Below, in pieces: positions 23,076 to 30,812 of a DNA stretch of 32,022 bases. Source of the stretch: an uncultured Acidimicrobiaceae bacterium (GTDB lineage Bacteria; Actinomycetota; Acidimicrobiia; Acidimicrobiales; RAAP-2); contig CAIVIS010000134.1 in assembly GCA_903906055.1 (NCBI GenBank), positions 1-32,022 of the forward strand, in the 5' to 3' direction. The notes below the pieces were generated by a model, which made no database searches, was not told the DNA's origin, and saw only the letters and a list, made by a program, of their open reading frames with translations. Numbering within the stretch: position 1 is the first letter of the stretch; each line of letters begins with the position of its first letter. A program made the translations under genes and the position numbers.

Positions 23076-24547
23076 TGGATGCCAAAGAAGCCTGCGGTGT
23101 ATTTGGGGTGTACGCCCCGGGGCGACCGGTAGCGCACCTCACCTTCGACGGTCTGTACGCGTTGCAGCACCGCGGCCAGGAGTCGGCTGGCATGGCCGTC
23201 AGCGACGGTGACCTGATCACGGTCATGAAGGACATGGGTCTGGTCACCACCGTCTTCGACGAGCGCAAACTGTCGGGCCTCCGTGGTCACCTGGCCATCG
23301 GGCACACTCGCTACTCGACGGCCGGCTCCAGCGACTGGATCAATGCCCAACCGGTCTTTCGGGGTGTGGGGCGGACCGGCTTCGGCCTGGCCCACAACGG
23401 CAACCTGACCAACACTGATGCCTTGGCCGAGCAGGCGAACATGCTGCCCGGCCTGGTGTCGTCCGACAGCGACCTGGTGGCCGAGTTGCTGGGCCAGCAG
23501 TTCCCGCCCGACCTGCCCGAGCGGACCCGTGCCGAGCACGCCGCCGACTTGGAGCAGGCCCTCATCGAAGTGCTCCCCAAGGTCGAGGGGGCGTTCTCCT
23601 TCGTGCTGATGGACGCCGACCGGATCATCGGGGTGCGGGACCCGAACGGCTTCCGCCCGCTCTGCCTCGGCCGCCTCGATGCCACCGACGAGTTCGACCA
23701 GGGGTGGGTCTTGGCATCGGAGTCGCCAGCTCTCGATGTCATCGGCGCCACCTTCATCCGCGAGCTCGAGCCTGGGGAGATGGTCATCATCGACGGTAAG
23801 GAGATCCGCTCGGTGCGGCCCTTCCCCAATGAGCGCCTCGACCCCCGTCTGTGCATCTTCGAGTTCGTGTACTTCGCTCGGCCCGACACCACCCTGTACG
23901 GCAACGAGGTCCACGGCGCCCGGCGCCGGATGGGCCAGCTGCTGGCCACGCAGCGCCCGGTCGATGGAGACCTGGTGATGGGGGTTCCTGAATCCGGGGT
24001 CCCTGCCGCCGAAGGCTACGCACTGGGATCGGGCATCCCCTACGGCCAGGGACTCGTCAAGAACCGCTACATCGGCCGCACCTTCATCGCCCCGACCCAG
24101 GCCGAGCGGGCCAACGGGGTCCGACGCAAGCTCAATCCGCTGCGCGAGAACATCGCCGGCAAGCGGGTCATCGTGGTCGACGACTCCATCGTCCGGGGCA
24201 CCACCACCCGGGCCATGGTGAAGATGTTGCGCGAAGCGGGGGCCGCCGAAATCCACCTGCGCATCTCTTCGCCGCCTTTTCAGTGGCCGTGCTACTACGG
24301 GATCGACACACCGGACCGCACCGAGTTGCTGGCCGCCATCAAGACGTTGGACGAGATCGTCGAGTACCTCGATGTCGACTCCCTCGAGTACCTGACCCTC
24401 GAGCACCTGGTCCAGGCCATCGATGCCCCCGGAGCCGGGTTCTGCGATGCGTGCCTGACCGGCAACTACCCGGTACCGGTGCAGGTGAAGGTGGAGCTCA
24501 CCGGCCGCCCGACGGTGACGGTGGCCGCCGGATCCGCACCGGCGTGA
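23072..24547 (+). CDS. purF: Amidophosphoribosyltransferase
   Basis: A 491-residue enzyme of the first committed purine step, making phosphoribosylamine from PRPP and glutamine. It has a short propeptide before the catalytic N-terminal cysteine (MMDAKEA-CGVFGVYAPG). The Ntn glutaminase domain shows YALQHRGQESAG, IGHTRYSTAG and LAHNGNLTN. The PRTase domain has the PRPP loop VIVVDDSIVRGTTTR. Cysteines in CIFEFVYFARPDT, WPCYYGID and FCDACLTGNYP match the [4Fe-4S] ligands of the B. subtilis-type enzyme, implying oxygen-sensitive stability. Start could be either of two adjacent ATGs (23072 or 23075). Its TGA overlaps the purM GTG (GTGA). Confidence 0.96.
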   Translation: MMDAKEACGVFGVYAPGRPVAHLTFDGLYALQHRGQESAGMAVSDGDLITVMKDMGLVTTVFDERKLSGLRGHLAIGHTRYSTAGSSDWINAQPVFRGVGRTGFGLAHNGNLTNTDALAEQANMLPGLVSSDSDLVAELLGQQFPPDLPERTRAEHAADLEQALIEVLPKVEGAFSFVLMDADRIIGVRDPNGFRPLCLGRLDATDEFDQGWVLASESPALDVIGATFIRELEPGEMVIIDGKEIRSVRPFPNERLDPRLCIFEFVYFARPDTTLYGNEVHGARRRMGQLLATQRPVDGDLVMGVPESGVPAAEGYALGSGIPYGQGLVKNRYIGRTFIAPTQAERANGVRRKLNPLRENIAGKRVIVVDDSIVRGTTTRAMVKMLREAGAAEIHLRISSPPFQWPCYYGIDTPDRTELLAAIKTLDEIVEYLDVDSLEYLTLEHLVQAIDAPGAGFCDACLTGNYPVPVQVKVELTGRPTVTVAAGSAPA

Positions 24548-25638
24548 CCGCACCCGCTCCGTCGTCTGATCACTCGGCGCCCGCCACCTACGCGGCCGCG
24601 GGTGTCGACATCGATGCCGGCGAACGGGCCGTGGACCTGATTAAGCCGATGGTGGCGTCGACCCGTAGGCCCGAAGTACTCGGCGGCCTCGGCGACTTCG
24701 GCGGGCTCTTCGCCCTCGACACCGCCCGCTACCGCCAGCCGGTGCTGGTGTCAGCCACGGATGGAGTGGGGACGAAAGCGGCGGTGGCCCAGGCCACGGG
24801 CCGGTTCACCACCATCGGCATCGATCTGGTGGCCATGTGTGTGGACGACCTGGTGTGCCAGGGTGCGGAGCCGCTGTTCTTCCTCGACTACATCTCCACC
24901 GGTGCCGTCGAGCCGGCCCGGATGGCTGAGCTGGTGTCGGGTGTGGCTGACGGGTGTCGCCAGGTGGGCGCCACGCTGCTGGGCGGCGAGATGGCTGAGC
25001 ATGCCGGAATCATGGCCCCCGACGAGTTCGACCTGGTGGGCTTCGCCGTCGGCGTCGTCGAGCGCGATGCCATCTTGGGCTCGGCCCGGGTGGTGCCCGG
25101 GGATGTCCTGATCGGACTCCCCTCGCCCGGACTGCGATCGAACGGGTACACGCTGGCCCGCCACGTGCTGCTGGAGCGTGCCGGCCTCGGATTCGACTCG
25201 CCGGCCTGGGACGGTGCCGCCACCACGGTGGCCGACGAACTGCTCCTTCCCTCGGTGCTCTACACCCCGGGGGTGCGGGCCTGCCTGGTCGCGGCCGAGG
25301 TCCATGCCGTGGCGCACATCACCGGTGGCGGGTTTGCTGGCAACATCCCGCGCTCGCTGCCCGAGGGTTGTCGAGCCATCGTGGAGCAGGGCACCTGGGA
25401 GGTGCCCCGCATCTTTGGAGAGATCCGGCGCCACGGGCAGGTCGACGACGCGGAAATGGCCCGAGTGTTCAACCTGGGACTGGGCATGGTCCTGATGGTG
25501 TCGGCCGATACCGCGGATGCCGCACTCGACGCCCTTCGTGGCGCTGGACTCGACGCCGTGACAGTCGGGCGGGTCGAGGTGGGTGACCACGGGGTCGAGA
25601 TGGTCGGCCCGGCGCTGTGGCCGACCGACGACGACTGA
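24544..25638 (+). CDS. purM: AIR synthetase (FGAM cyclo-ligase)
   Basis: A 364-residue cytosolic enzyme that closes the imidazole ring of FGAM using ATP. TYAAAGVDIDAGERAVDLIKP is the classic N-terminus. GGFGGLF-type LGGLGDFGGLFALD, SATDGVGTKAAVAQATGR, IGIDLVAMCVDDLVCQGAEP and LGGEMAEHAGIM are signature motifs, with ITGGGFAGNIPRSLP later. The GTG at 24544 overlaps the purF stop (GTGA), which fixes the start well downstream of that in the ORF track. It ends a two-gene purF-purM unit; pyrE follows after 64 bases. Confidence 0.96.
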   Translation: MTAPAPSSDHSAPATYAAAGVDIDAGERAVDLIKPMVASTRRPEVLGGLGDFGGLFALDTARYRQPVLVSATDGVGTKAAVAQATGRFTTIGIDLVAMCVDDLVCQGAEPLFFLDYISTGAVEPARMAELVSGVADGCRQVGATLLGGEMAEHAGIMAPDEFDLVGFAVGVVERDAILGSARVVPGDVLIGLPSPGLRSNGYTLARHVLLERAGLGFDSPAWDGAATTVADELLLPSVLYTPGVRACLVAAEVHAVAHITGGGFAGNIPRSLPEGCRAIVEQGTWEVPRIFGEIRRHGQVDDAEMARVFNLGLGMVLMVSADTADAALDALRGAGLDAVTVGRVEVGDHGVEMVGPALWPTDDD

Positions 25639-25702
25639 CCACCCGACTTCTAACTCCTCGACTAGTGACACCTTCCGACGACTACCACCGAAAGGCCAGC
25701 CT

Positions 25703-26272
25703 GTGACCATGTCCCTGCCCGACACCCGGTTCGAGGCGCTCCGCACCCACCTGCTCGAGCACTCCGTGAAGCGGGGCGACTTCACCTTGAAGTCAGGCCG
25801 CAAGAGCAGCTGGTTCATCGACTCCAAGCAGACGGTGTGCCGACCCGAGGCGATGGTATTGGTGGCCGACGGAATCCTCTCCGTGGTTCCCGACGACGTG
25901 GACGCCATCGGCGGGCTGACCATGGGTGCCGACCCGGTGGCCTTCGTGACCGCAGGCGTGGCTGCTACCCGGGGCCGGCTCCTCAAGGCCTTCAGTGTCC
26001 GCAAGGAGACCAAGGACCACGGTGGGGGCGGGCGGATAGCGGGTGCCCTCGATCCTGGTGACCGGGTGGTCATCACTGAGGACACCGTGACCCGGGGTAC
26101 CTCGCTCCTCGAAGCAGCGCATGCCGTGATCGAAGCCGGTGCGGTGCCGGTGCTCCTGGTGGCGATCGTCGACCGGGGCGGCACCTGTGCGGCCATGGCC
26201 GCCGCTGAGGGCCTCGAGTTCACGGCGTTGCTGACCGCACCAGACCTCGGCTTCCCCTACGAGGGCGCCTGA
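25703..26272 (+). CDS. pyrE: Orotate phosphoribosyltransferase
   Basis: A 189-residue type I PRTase that makes OMP from orotate and PRPP in pyrimidine synthesis. FTLKSGRKSSWFIDSKQTVC is the conserved substrate-binding start, LTMGADPVAFVTAG is a core strand, and KAFSVRKETKDHG is the flexible catalytic loop. VVITEDTVTRGTSLLEAAHAV is the PRPP-binding motif. GTG at 25703 has AAAGG seven bases upstream; the in-frame ATG at 25709 is an alternative. It follows purM in the same direction, so it may be cotranscribed. A few stops (TGA, then TAG in frame) close it. Confidence 0.9.
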   Translation: MTMSLPDTRFEALRTHLLEHSVKRGDFTLKSGRKSSWFIDSKQTVCRPEAMVLVADGILSVVPDDVDAIGGLTMGADPVAFVTAGVAATRGRLLKAFSVRKETKDHGGGGRIAGALDPGDRVVITEDTVTRGTSLLEAAHAVIEAGAVPVLLVAIVDRGGTCAAMAAAEGLEFTALLTAPDLGFPYEGA

Positions 26273-26360
26273 TCTCGATAGTTGATCGTGCTGGCCCGGT
26301 ATGCTGATGCACCCGACGTCCACACGTGCCCGGCGTGCTTCAGCGGAGGTGCCTCACCAC

Positions 26361-26381
26361 GGCAGGATCAAGAGCCCTGCC
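26361..26381. terminator. Hairpin between pyrE and lipoprotein gene
   Basis: GGCAGG-n9-CCTGCC is a six-pair inverted repeat in the gap between two convergent genes, about 90 bases after pyrE and 14 bases beyond the lipoprotein stop. It is a weak bidirectional terminator candidate. Confidence 0.35.
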
Positions 26382-26394
26382 TGAGCGGGGGAAC

Positions 26395-26922
26395 CTAGCC
26401 TTCGGTTACTACGGTGACGAGCTGAGGGAACGGAGGCGACGAACCTTCGACCGGGGGGAGTCCCGAGACGCTCAGCGTCGAGCTGCCGGCCTCGTTCGGC
26501 TTGTACGTCACCGTGGCGGCCCAGTGGCCGGCCTTGGTGGGGCTGTAGGCCTTGGGCATCTTGAAGGTTCCGGGGCCGGTGACCTTTACTGTCTGGTCGG
26601 TGGCCGGCTTGCCCTTGGCGGCCGACGAGCTGCTGGAGATCGAGAAGTCGAGAGTCGCAGCCTTGACGTCGCCCTTGAGCACGGCCGTGACGGTGATCGA
26701 GGTACTGCCTACCTTGCCGGTGTGTGGTGCCGAGGTCACCGCCAGGGTGAAGCCGTTGACGCTCCCCGTGGCCGGAAGGTTGGCAGTGGAGGCCGTCGTC
26801 GAACTACTCGAGGCTGGCTTGGTGGTGGTGGTGCTGGAGTCAGAACTCGAACAGCCGGCGATGACCGGGAGGGCGAGAAGGGCGACGGCAGCGACGAGCG
26901 GAAAGTTCCTGATGGAGCGCAT
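26395..26922 (-). CDS. Secreted lipoprotein with Ser/Thr linker and beta-sandwich-like domain
   Basis: A 175-residue protein of unknown function. MRSIRNFPLVAAVALLALPV with lipobox VIAGC is a clear lipoprotein signal. A Ser/Thr-rich linker of about 25 residues follows (SSSDSSTTTTKPASSSSTTA). The C-terminal 120 residues look like an Ig-like or YtkA/FixH-type beta sandwich: FTLAVTSAPHTGKVGSTSIT, then TFKMPKAYSPTKAGHWAATV and TLSVSGLPP. No metal-binding cluster is evident. The ATG at 26922 replaces the much longer ORF in the track; TAGGGT ends seven bases upstream. It is convergent with pyrE. Confidence 0.75.
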   Translation of the reverse strand: MRSIRNFPLVAAVALLALPVIAGCSSSDSSTTTTKPASSSSTTASTANLPATGSVNGFTLAVTSAPHTGKVGSTSITVTAVLKGDVKAATLDFSISSSSSAAKGKPATDQTVKVTGPGTFKMPKAYSPTKAGHWAATVTYKPNEAGSSTLSVSGLPPVEGSSPPFPQLVTVVTEG

Positions 26923-26929
26923 GGGGAGA

Positions 26930-26935
26930 ACCCTA
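26930..26935 (-). promoter_or_regulatory. Leaderless-type -10 box of lipoprotein gene
   Basis: TAGGGT on the minus strand ends seven bases before the ATG. TTGTTC lies 15 bases further upstream as a possible -35. Confidence 0.45.
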
Positions 26936-27028
26936 CCGCTGTACGGACCCGAACAAGGGCCTGTGGCTCTAGGAGATCGATGCTGCGAATCCTCTGCCCC
27001 TCGCAGGCCAGGGCGGGTTGGCCGGCCG

Positions 27029-28147
27029 TCAGGGGGCAGCGGGGGTGCCTTCAGGCCGTCCGGTAGGCCATGACAACCGGTAGGCCGTGACGACCGGTTC
27101 CAGTTCAGCCGGGGTAGCCCCGTGGAGGATGACACCGTCGCACCCCATGGCCAGCTGGTCGTAGACGGCACTTGCGCACTGGAACGCACTTCCAGTGGCG
27201 CTGGCGGCCAGCCACTCCTCGGGCAAGAGGGTGGCGATGTGCTCGAGCTGTGCCGTTGTGGCATGGGAGTCGATGCCTCCGAGGAACCCAGCCACCATTG
27301 GGTCGGCCCGGAAACGGTTGAGCACCGTCGGATCCCATCCGTTGGTCGACACCAACAGGTCGCCGTAGCCCTGGAGGTAGGTGGCGAGCCGCCCGACCGA
27401 CTTCATGAGCCGGAGGTCTTCGGGAATGTGATCACCGATGGTGGCCAGGCACGACCAGACCCGCACAGCATCGGGATCCCGGCCGGCCTGCTTGGCGGCG
27501 GCCTTGACCGTGGCCACACACCGACGTGTGGTCTCTTCGGTGAAGAAGGTGTGGAGCACCACCTCGTCGAAGCAGCGGCCGCCTAGAGCCAACGATTGGG
27601 GTCCGAAGGCCATCAGGCCAAGCGGGAGAGGTTCGTCGATGGCGGCTAGGTAGAGGACGGGCCACGATCCGGCCGGTCCGTCGTGGCCGACGATGAACTC
27701 GCCCCGGAAGAGACGCCTCATGATTCCGGCGAAGTCCTCGAGGGCGGCGGTGGTGATACGTGGGATGCCGTAGGTGTCCTGGATGATGGGGATGCCCCGT
27801 CCCAGGCCCAGAACGAACCGTCCACCGGTCAGGCTCTGCATCGTGCGAGCCAGTCCCGCAGTGATCATGGGGTGGCGGGTGTTGTGGTTGGTGGCAGCCG
27901 TCACCACGGTCATCTCGGTGCTGACCGCACCGGCGGCTCCGGACAGGACACCGATCTCTTTCTTGTCGAAGCGCTCCGATAGGAATACCGACCCAAAGCC
28001 CAGGGACTCGCCGAGTTGGACCTCCTCGATGAGGTCCCGGGAGCTGTCCGGTTGTCCGGCGAGTCCATAGAACCCCAGTTCGGTGAGGCGGCGGGTGGCT
28101 GGGGACGGTGTTGTCGACGGTGCCGCGTGAGACGAGGTGTTGGTCAT
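27029..28147 (-). CDS. LLM-class F420-dependent oxidoreductase
   Basis: A 372-residue luciferase-like monooxygenase-fold (TIM barrel) protein, likely F420-dependent and resembling the MSMEG_2249 family (TIGR03857) as far as I can judge. LTELGFYGLAGQPDSSRDLI, LGESLGFGSVFLSERFDKKE, AATNHNTRHPMITAGLARTM and GGRFVLGLGRG are typical LLM motifs. The substrate is unknown. ATG at 28147 has CAGGAG seven bases upstream. The ORF in the track extends 94 residues further through a simple repeat that is not LLM-like. A candidate extended -10 (TGC-TACGTT, minus strand, 28186-28191) lies about 40 bases upstream. Confidence 0.85.
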   Translation of the reverse strand: MTNTSSHAAPSTTPSPATRRLTELGFYGLAGQPDSSRDLIEEVQLGESLGFGSVFLSERFDKKEIGVLSGAAGAVSTEMTVVTAATNHNTRHPMITAGLARTMQSLTGGRFVLGLGRGIPIIQDTYGIPRITTAALEDFAGIMRRLFRGEFIVGHDGPAGSWPVLYLAAIDEPLPLGLMAFGPQSLALGGRCFDEVVLHTFFTEETTRRCVATVKAAAKQAGRDPDAVRVWSCLATIGDHIPEDLRLMKSVGRLATYLQGYGDLLVSTNGWDPTVLNRFRADPMVAGFLGGIDSHATTAQLEHIATLLPEEWLAASATGSAFQCASAVYDQLAMGCDGVILHGATPAELEPVVTAYRLSWPTGRPEGTPAAP

Positions 28148-28542
28148 GGGTACTCCTGGAGGCGGTGGCAGTGGCAGTAGCGCGAAACGTAGCAAGCCAC
28201 CAGCCGGCGGACTCGCTGTCCGCCACTCGTTGTCTGAGGCTGACGCGGTGCACCCGGCCAGTGCCCTGGCGGTCGCCTCGGTCGATCCGGTCGCCTCGGT
28301 CGATCCGGTCGATCCGGTCGCCTCGGTCATGGTCGTGTGGGACGCCCGACTGCACGCCGCAGCCGGATCAGTAGGGCTCAGGGTGGCCCCGTTGGACCTA
28401 CTCGCCCGAGCAACTGGTCGCCCGAACAACAGTGCAATCTGCAGTGATGGATCATCTGCGAAGGACGACCACGCCCCCTATGACTCCGAGGAGCACTGTT
28501 CACCGACGTCCCACCCGTGGAGATTCGATGGGCACATGGTTC
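28148..28542. other. 395-base gap between LLM gene and tRNA-Phe
   Basis: It holds the LLM promoter candidate (28186-28191, minus), a perfect inverted repeat GCGGAC-TCGCT-GTCCGC at 28207-28223 just upstream of it (possible operator), and the 9-bp repeat array at 28271-28324. ORFs on both strands cross it (28137-28607 plus; the LLM extension minus) but show no domain. The plus ORF runs into a tRNA, so I do not call it. Confidence 0.5.
28271..28324. repeat. Six tandem 9-bp units
   Basis: Units A = GGTCGCCTC and B = GGTCGATCC are arranged A-B-A-B-B-A without gaps. They share GGTCG. The array is upstream of the LLM gene and outside any confident gene. Confidence 0.85.
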
Positions 28543-28618
28543 TGGTGGTCGGGACCGGCGTCGATCCGGTGACCTCACGCTTTTCAGGCGCGCGCTCTAC
28601 CAACTGAGCTACCCGACC
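28543..28618 (-). tRNA. tRNA-Phe (GAA)
   Basis: A 76-base cloverleaf on the minus strand. The acceptor stem GGTCGGG/CCCGACC, D-arm GCTC...GAGC and anticodon stem CGCGC/GCGTG (one G-U) enclose the loop CTGAAAA (anticodon GAA). The T-stem ACCGG/CCGGT has the loop ATCGACG. Discriminator A and an encoded CCA are present. The T-loop begins with A instead of the usual T54. Confidence 0.95.
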
Positions 28619-28621
28619 TCG

Positions 28622-28650
28622 CCCCGGACCTCCACGAGGGAGCTCCGGGG
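28622..28650. other. Strong hairpin between tRNA-Asp and tRNA-Phe
   Basis: CCCCGGA and TCCGGGG are perfect seven-base arms, with an inner CTCC/GGAG pairing. It fills the spacer between the two tRNAs and may guide processing or attenuate transcription. Confidence 0.5.
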
Positions 28651-28728
28651 TGGCGGACCTGACGGGATTTGAACCCGCGACCTCCGCCTTGACAGGGCGG
28701 CGTGCACTCCAAACTGCACCACAGGTCC
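28651..28728 (-). tRNA. tRNA-Asp (GTC)
   Basis: A 78-base cloverleaf on the minus strand. Acceptor GGACCTG/CAGGTCC, D-stem GTGC/GCAC, anticodon stem CCGCC/GGCGG with loop CTGTCAA (anticodon GTC), and T-arm GCGGG-TTCAAAT-CCCGT. Discriminator G and an encoded CCA are present. Confidence 0.96.
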
Positions 28729-28759
28729 CCAACCAGCAACTGCACGCTGGGGAATAACG

Positions 28760-28832
28760 CACCCCCAACGGGATTCGAACCCGTGTTACCGCCTTGAAAG
28801 GGCAGCGTCCTAGGCCGCTAGACGATGGGGGC
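28760..28832 (-). tRNA. tRNA-Glu (TTC)
   Basis: A 73-base cloverleaf on the minus strand, first in the Glu-Asp-Phe cluster. Acceptor GCCCCCA/TGGGGGT (G1-U72 wobble), anticodon stem CTGCC/GGCGG with loop CTTTCAA (anticodon TTC), and T-arm ACGGG-TTCGAAT-CCCGT. Discriminator G. The next bases are CGT, so CCA is not encoded, unlike its two neighbours. TAATCT at 28857-28862 (minus) is a candidate -10. Confidence 0.96.
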
Positions 28833-28870
28833 TCTTGTCCCGAACAGGGCTTAGGGAGATTAGCAGAGGT

Positions 28871-29365
28871 TCAGAGGGTCCCCTCTGGCCGCCCCTCATC
28901 AGGGAGTTCGCTGGCCAATACCTCGACCATCAAGTACTGCAGTTCACCCAGGAACGTGAAGAGTCCGTACTCGGCCGCCATCGGATCCTCGGGAGCGGGA
29001 ACCTCCATGTCCTCGTGCACGTCGAGCCGGGTGCCGAGGGCCAGCCGCAGGGAACCGATGGCATCGAGCCATGAGGCGAACTCGTCAGCACTGAGGGTGT
29101 CCGCATGGGCGGTGGCCACCAGCACTTCGAACGAGCGGGTGTGGTGGTTGAGCAACGCGTTGTCGACCAGGTCCCGGTACTCCTGCTCGGCACCGGTCTG
29201 ATCGGTCCCGGTGTAGGCCGGGGGGAAGAGCCGACGCACCATCGGGTCTCGCGCCTCCATTGCTTCGGGCAACTGTTGGCCCAGATCGGCCAGGACCCGT
29301 CGAGCGTTGTCGTCGAGTCGGATGACGTAGCGACCGTCCCTGCGGCGCCGGATGGGCGAGCTCAT
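28871..29365 (-). CDS. DUF2017 family protein
   Basis: A 164-residue protein of unknown function whose gene typically follows clpS in actinobacteria. MSSPIRRRRDGRYVIRLDDNARRVL starts the protein, and PMVRRLFPPAYTGTD and EYRDLVDNALLNHH are conserved-looking. A mainly helical region follows (WLDAIGSLRLALGTRLDV...FTFLGELQYLMVEVL). No catalytic motif is visible. ATG at 29365 lies 13 bases after the clpS stop, so the genes are cotranscribed; the track's longer start would overlap clpS out of frame. A role linked to N-end-rule proteolysis is inferred from context only. Confidence 0.8.
   Translation of the reverse strand: MSSPIRRRRDGRYVIRLDDNARRVLADLGQQLPEAMEARDPMVRRLFPPAYTGTDQTGAEQEYRDLVDNALLNHHTRSFEVLVATAHADTLSADEFASWLDAIGSLRLALGTRLDVHEDMEVPAPEDPMAAEYGLFTFLGELQYLMVEVLASELPDEGRPEGTL
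28872..28887 (-). terminator. Hairpin over the DUF2017 stop
   Basis: CAGAGG-GTCC-CCTCTG is a perfect inverted repeat (seven bases each side if GGG/CCC is included) overlapping the last codons and stop of DUF2017. It lies upstream of the tRNA-Glu promoter region, so it plausibly ends the ctaA-clpS-DUF2017 transcript. Confidence 0.5.
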
Positions 29366-29378
29366 GGGAAATACGCCC

Positions 29379-29738
29379 TCACGACGACTGCTCCATGGTG
29401 GCCCACAGCCCGTGCTCGTGCAGCCGGTAGACGTCGAGCTCGGCCCTTTCGCGGGTACCCGAGGACACCACGGCACGACCTTTGTGGTGGACGTCGAGCA
29501 TCATGGCCGTGGCCTTCTCCTTCGAGTAGCCGAACAGCTTCTGGAGCACGAAGGTCACGTACGACATCAGGTTGATCGGGTCGTTCCACACGATGACCAG
29601 CCACGGCTTGTCGGTGGAGAGGTCTTCGTCCACGATGGTCCCGAGGTCGCCCATCGGCACCGTCTCGACGGGTGTGACACCGACCGGACCTCGCCTGGCG
29701 GGCTGGGTGGTTGCCCTGGTCGTCATGGGCCTCCTCAC
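29379..29738 (-). CDS. clpS: Clp protease adaptor ClpS
   Basis: A 119-residue adaptor that delivers N-degron substrates to ClpA/ClpC-ClpP. After a disordered N-terminal 40 residues, [21 protein letters not shown] contains the NDP(V/I)NLMSYV motif that binds the N-terminal residue. [16 protein letters not shown] carries the second conserved part with His, and [20 protein letters not shown] closes the fold. The GTG at 29738 overlaps the ctaA stop (GTGA) with AGGA five bases upstream. The ATG at 29726, preceded by GAGGAGG at only three bases, is an alternative. DUF2017 follows. Confidence 0.92.
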   Translation of the reverse strand: MRRPMTTRATTQPARRGPVGVTPVETVPMGDLGTIVDEDLSTDKPWLVIVWNDPINLMSYVTFVLQKLFGYSKEKATAMMLDVHHKGRAVVSSGTRERAELDVYRLHEHGLWATMEQSS

Positions 29739-30703
29739 GCCGGTCCTGCCACGGACGCCTGCTCCTCAGGGACGGCTACGTCGGGCGTGGTGCCCTTCGG
29801 CTGGTCAGCCCCGGTGGTCTGCTCCGGAAGGTGGTCGCAGAGGCCGTGGTGGAACCACAGGGCCGTGGACCACACCAGGACGGCCCCGACCACATGGAAT
29901 CCGACCAGGACGGCTGGCAGTTGGGTGAAGTACTGGGTGTAGCCGATGACCCCTTGGATCACCATGGCCCCGAGCAGGATCCGTCCGGAACTCTGGATCG
30001 GCGACGGGGCGTCCGACTTCCACAACATCCACAGCAGCGCTAGGAGGACGAACCCGGTCACGAGGACGGTTTCCGCGTGGATCCGTGACATATCGGCCAG
30101 CGCCACCGGCACCCGCTTGGATCCTCTGCCACCAGCATGGGGGCCCGCCCCGGTGGTGGCGGTACCGGCCACCAGGGCCAGGGCCAGCAGGACCAAGTAG
30201 ACCCGGGTGGTGATCAGGATCCGACGGGCCACTACCAGGGTGCCGCGGCCGGGTCCGTGGTCGGCCCGCAGAACGAGCAGGACACTGACGGACAGCAGGG
30301 CAATGCCGATCATGAAGTGGGTCATGACGACGTAGGCGTTGAGCTTGGTATAGACCACGACCGCCCCCAATACGGCCTCGCCGAGAACACCCAGGATCAG
30401 CCCGCCGGACAGCCACCGCAGGTCACGCCGCGGGGACGGACCGCGGAAGAAAGACGCCACGTAGGTGGCGGCACAGGTCACGACCAGGGCGAAGACCACC
30501 ATCCGGTTGCCGAATTCGATCACCGGATGGAGGGACAGCGGCGGTGTGAGCTGACGGTGGGCGCAGGTCGGCCAGTCCGGACAGCCGAGGCCGGAGTCGG
30601 ACAGACGGACGGCTGCACCGGTGGCCACGTTGAGGATGATCGTGGCCAGGGTGATCCGACACAGGAGCAGGAAGCCACGTGGGCTGATTCGCATGGTGGG
30701 CAC
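29735..30703 (-). CDS. ctaA: Heme A synthase (CtaA/COX15)
   Basis: A 322-residue integral membrane enzyme that oxidises heme O to heme A for cytochrome c oxidase. About eight hydrophobic helices are visible. [14 protein letters not shown] has the extracellular cysteine pair of the family. The heme-ligand histidines fall in [37 protein letters not shown] and [12 protein letters not shown]. Start is GTG 30703 (TACCAT ends nine bases upstream) or ATG 30694. The C-terminal 35 residues after the last helix are hydrophilic and Pro/Glu-rich. It is divergent from ctaB and cotranscribed with clpS. Confidence 0.93.
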   Translation of the reverse strand: MPTMRISPRGFLLLCRITLATIILNVATGAAVRLSDSGLGCPDWPTCAHRQLTPPLSLHPVIEFGNRMVVFALVVTCAATYVASFFRGPSPRRDLRWLSGGLILGVLGEAVLGAVVVYTKLNAYVVMTHFMIGIALLSVSVLLVLRADHGPGRGTLVVARRILITTRVYLVLLALALVAGTATTGAGPHAGGRGSKRVPVALADMSRIHAETVLVTGFVLLALLWMLWKSDAPSPIQSSGRILLGAMVIQGVIGYTQYFTQLPAVLVGFHVVGAVLVWSTALWFHHGLCDHLPEQTTGADQPKGTTPDVAVPEEQASVAGPA

Positions 30704-30712
30704 CGTCTACCG

Positions 30713-30718
30713 ATGGTA
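30713..30718 (-). promoter_or_regulatory. Candidate -10 box of ctaA
   Basis: TACCAT on the minus strand ends nine bases before the GTG at 30703, slightly further than in the other leaderless candidates. Confidence 0.3.
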
Positions 30719-30798
30719 TCGGGACTCTCGGGCCCCTACTTGCGGGCAAGGGAACCCCTGCACCGGGCCTCCCCAGGATTCAGAGGCGGGTTTGGGGG

Positions 30799-30804
30799 TA
30801 GTCT
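30799..30804 (+). promoter_or_regulatory. Leaderless-type -10 box of ctaB
   Basis: TAGTCT ends eight bases before the ctaB ATG at 30813; the spacer has no Shine-Dalgarno. Confidence 0.45.
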
Positions 30805-30812
30805 CTTCCGCG

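Noticed and set aside
22970-24553. Minus-strand ORF (527 aa) opposite purF
   Set aside because: Antisense shadow; purF motifs are complete on the plus strand.
28271-28324. Possible CRISPR-like array
   Set aside because: Units are only 9 bp and contiguous, without spacers; no cas genes are present.
28137-28607. Plus-strand ORF (156 aa) across the 9-bp repeats
   Set aside because: It ends inside tRNA-Phe, has no domain, and its regularity comes from the tandem repeat.
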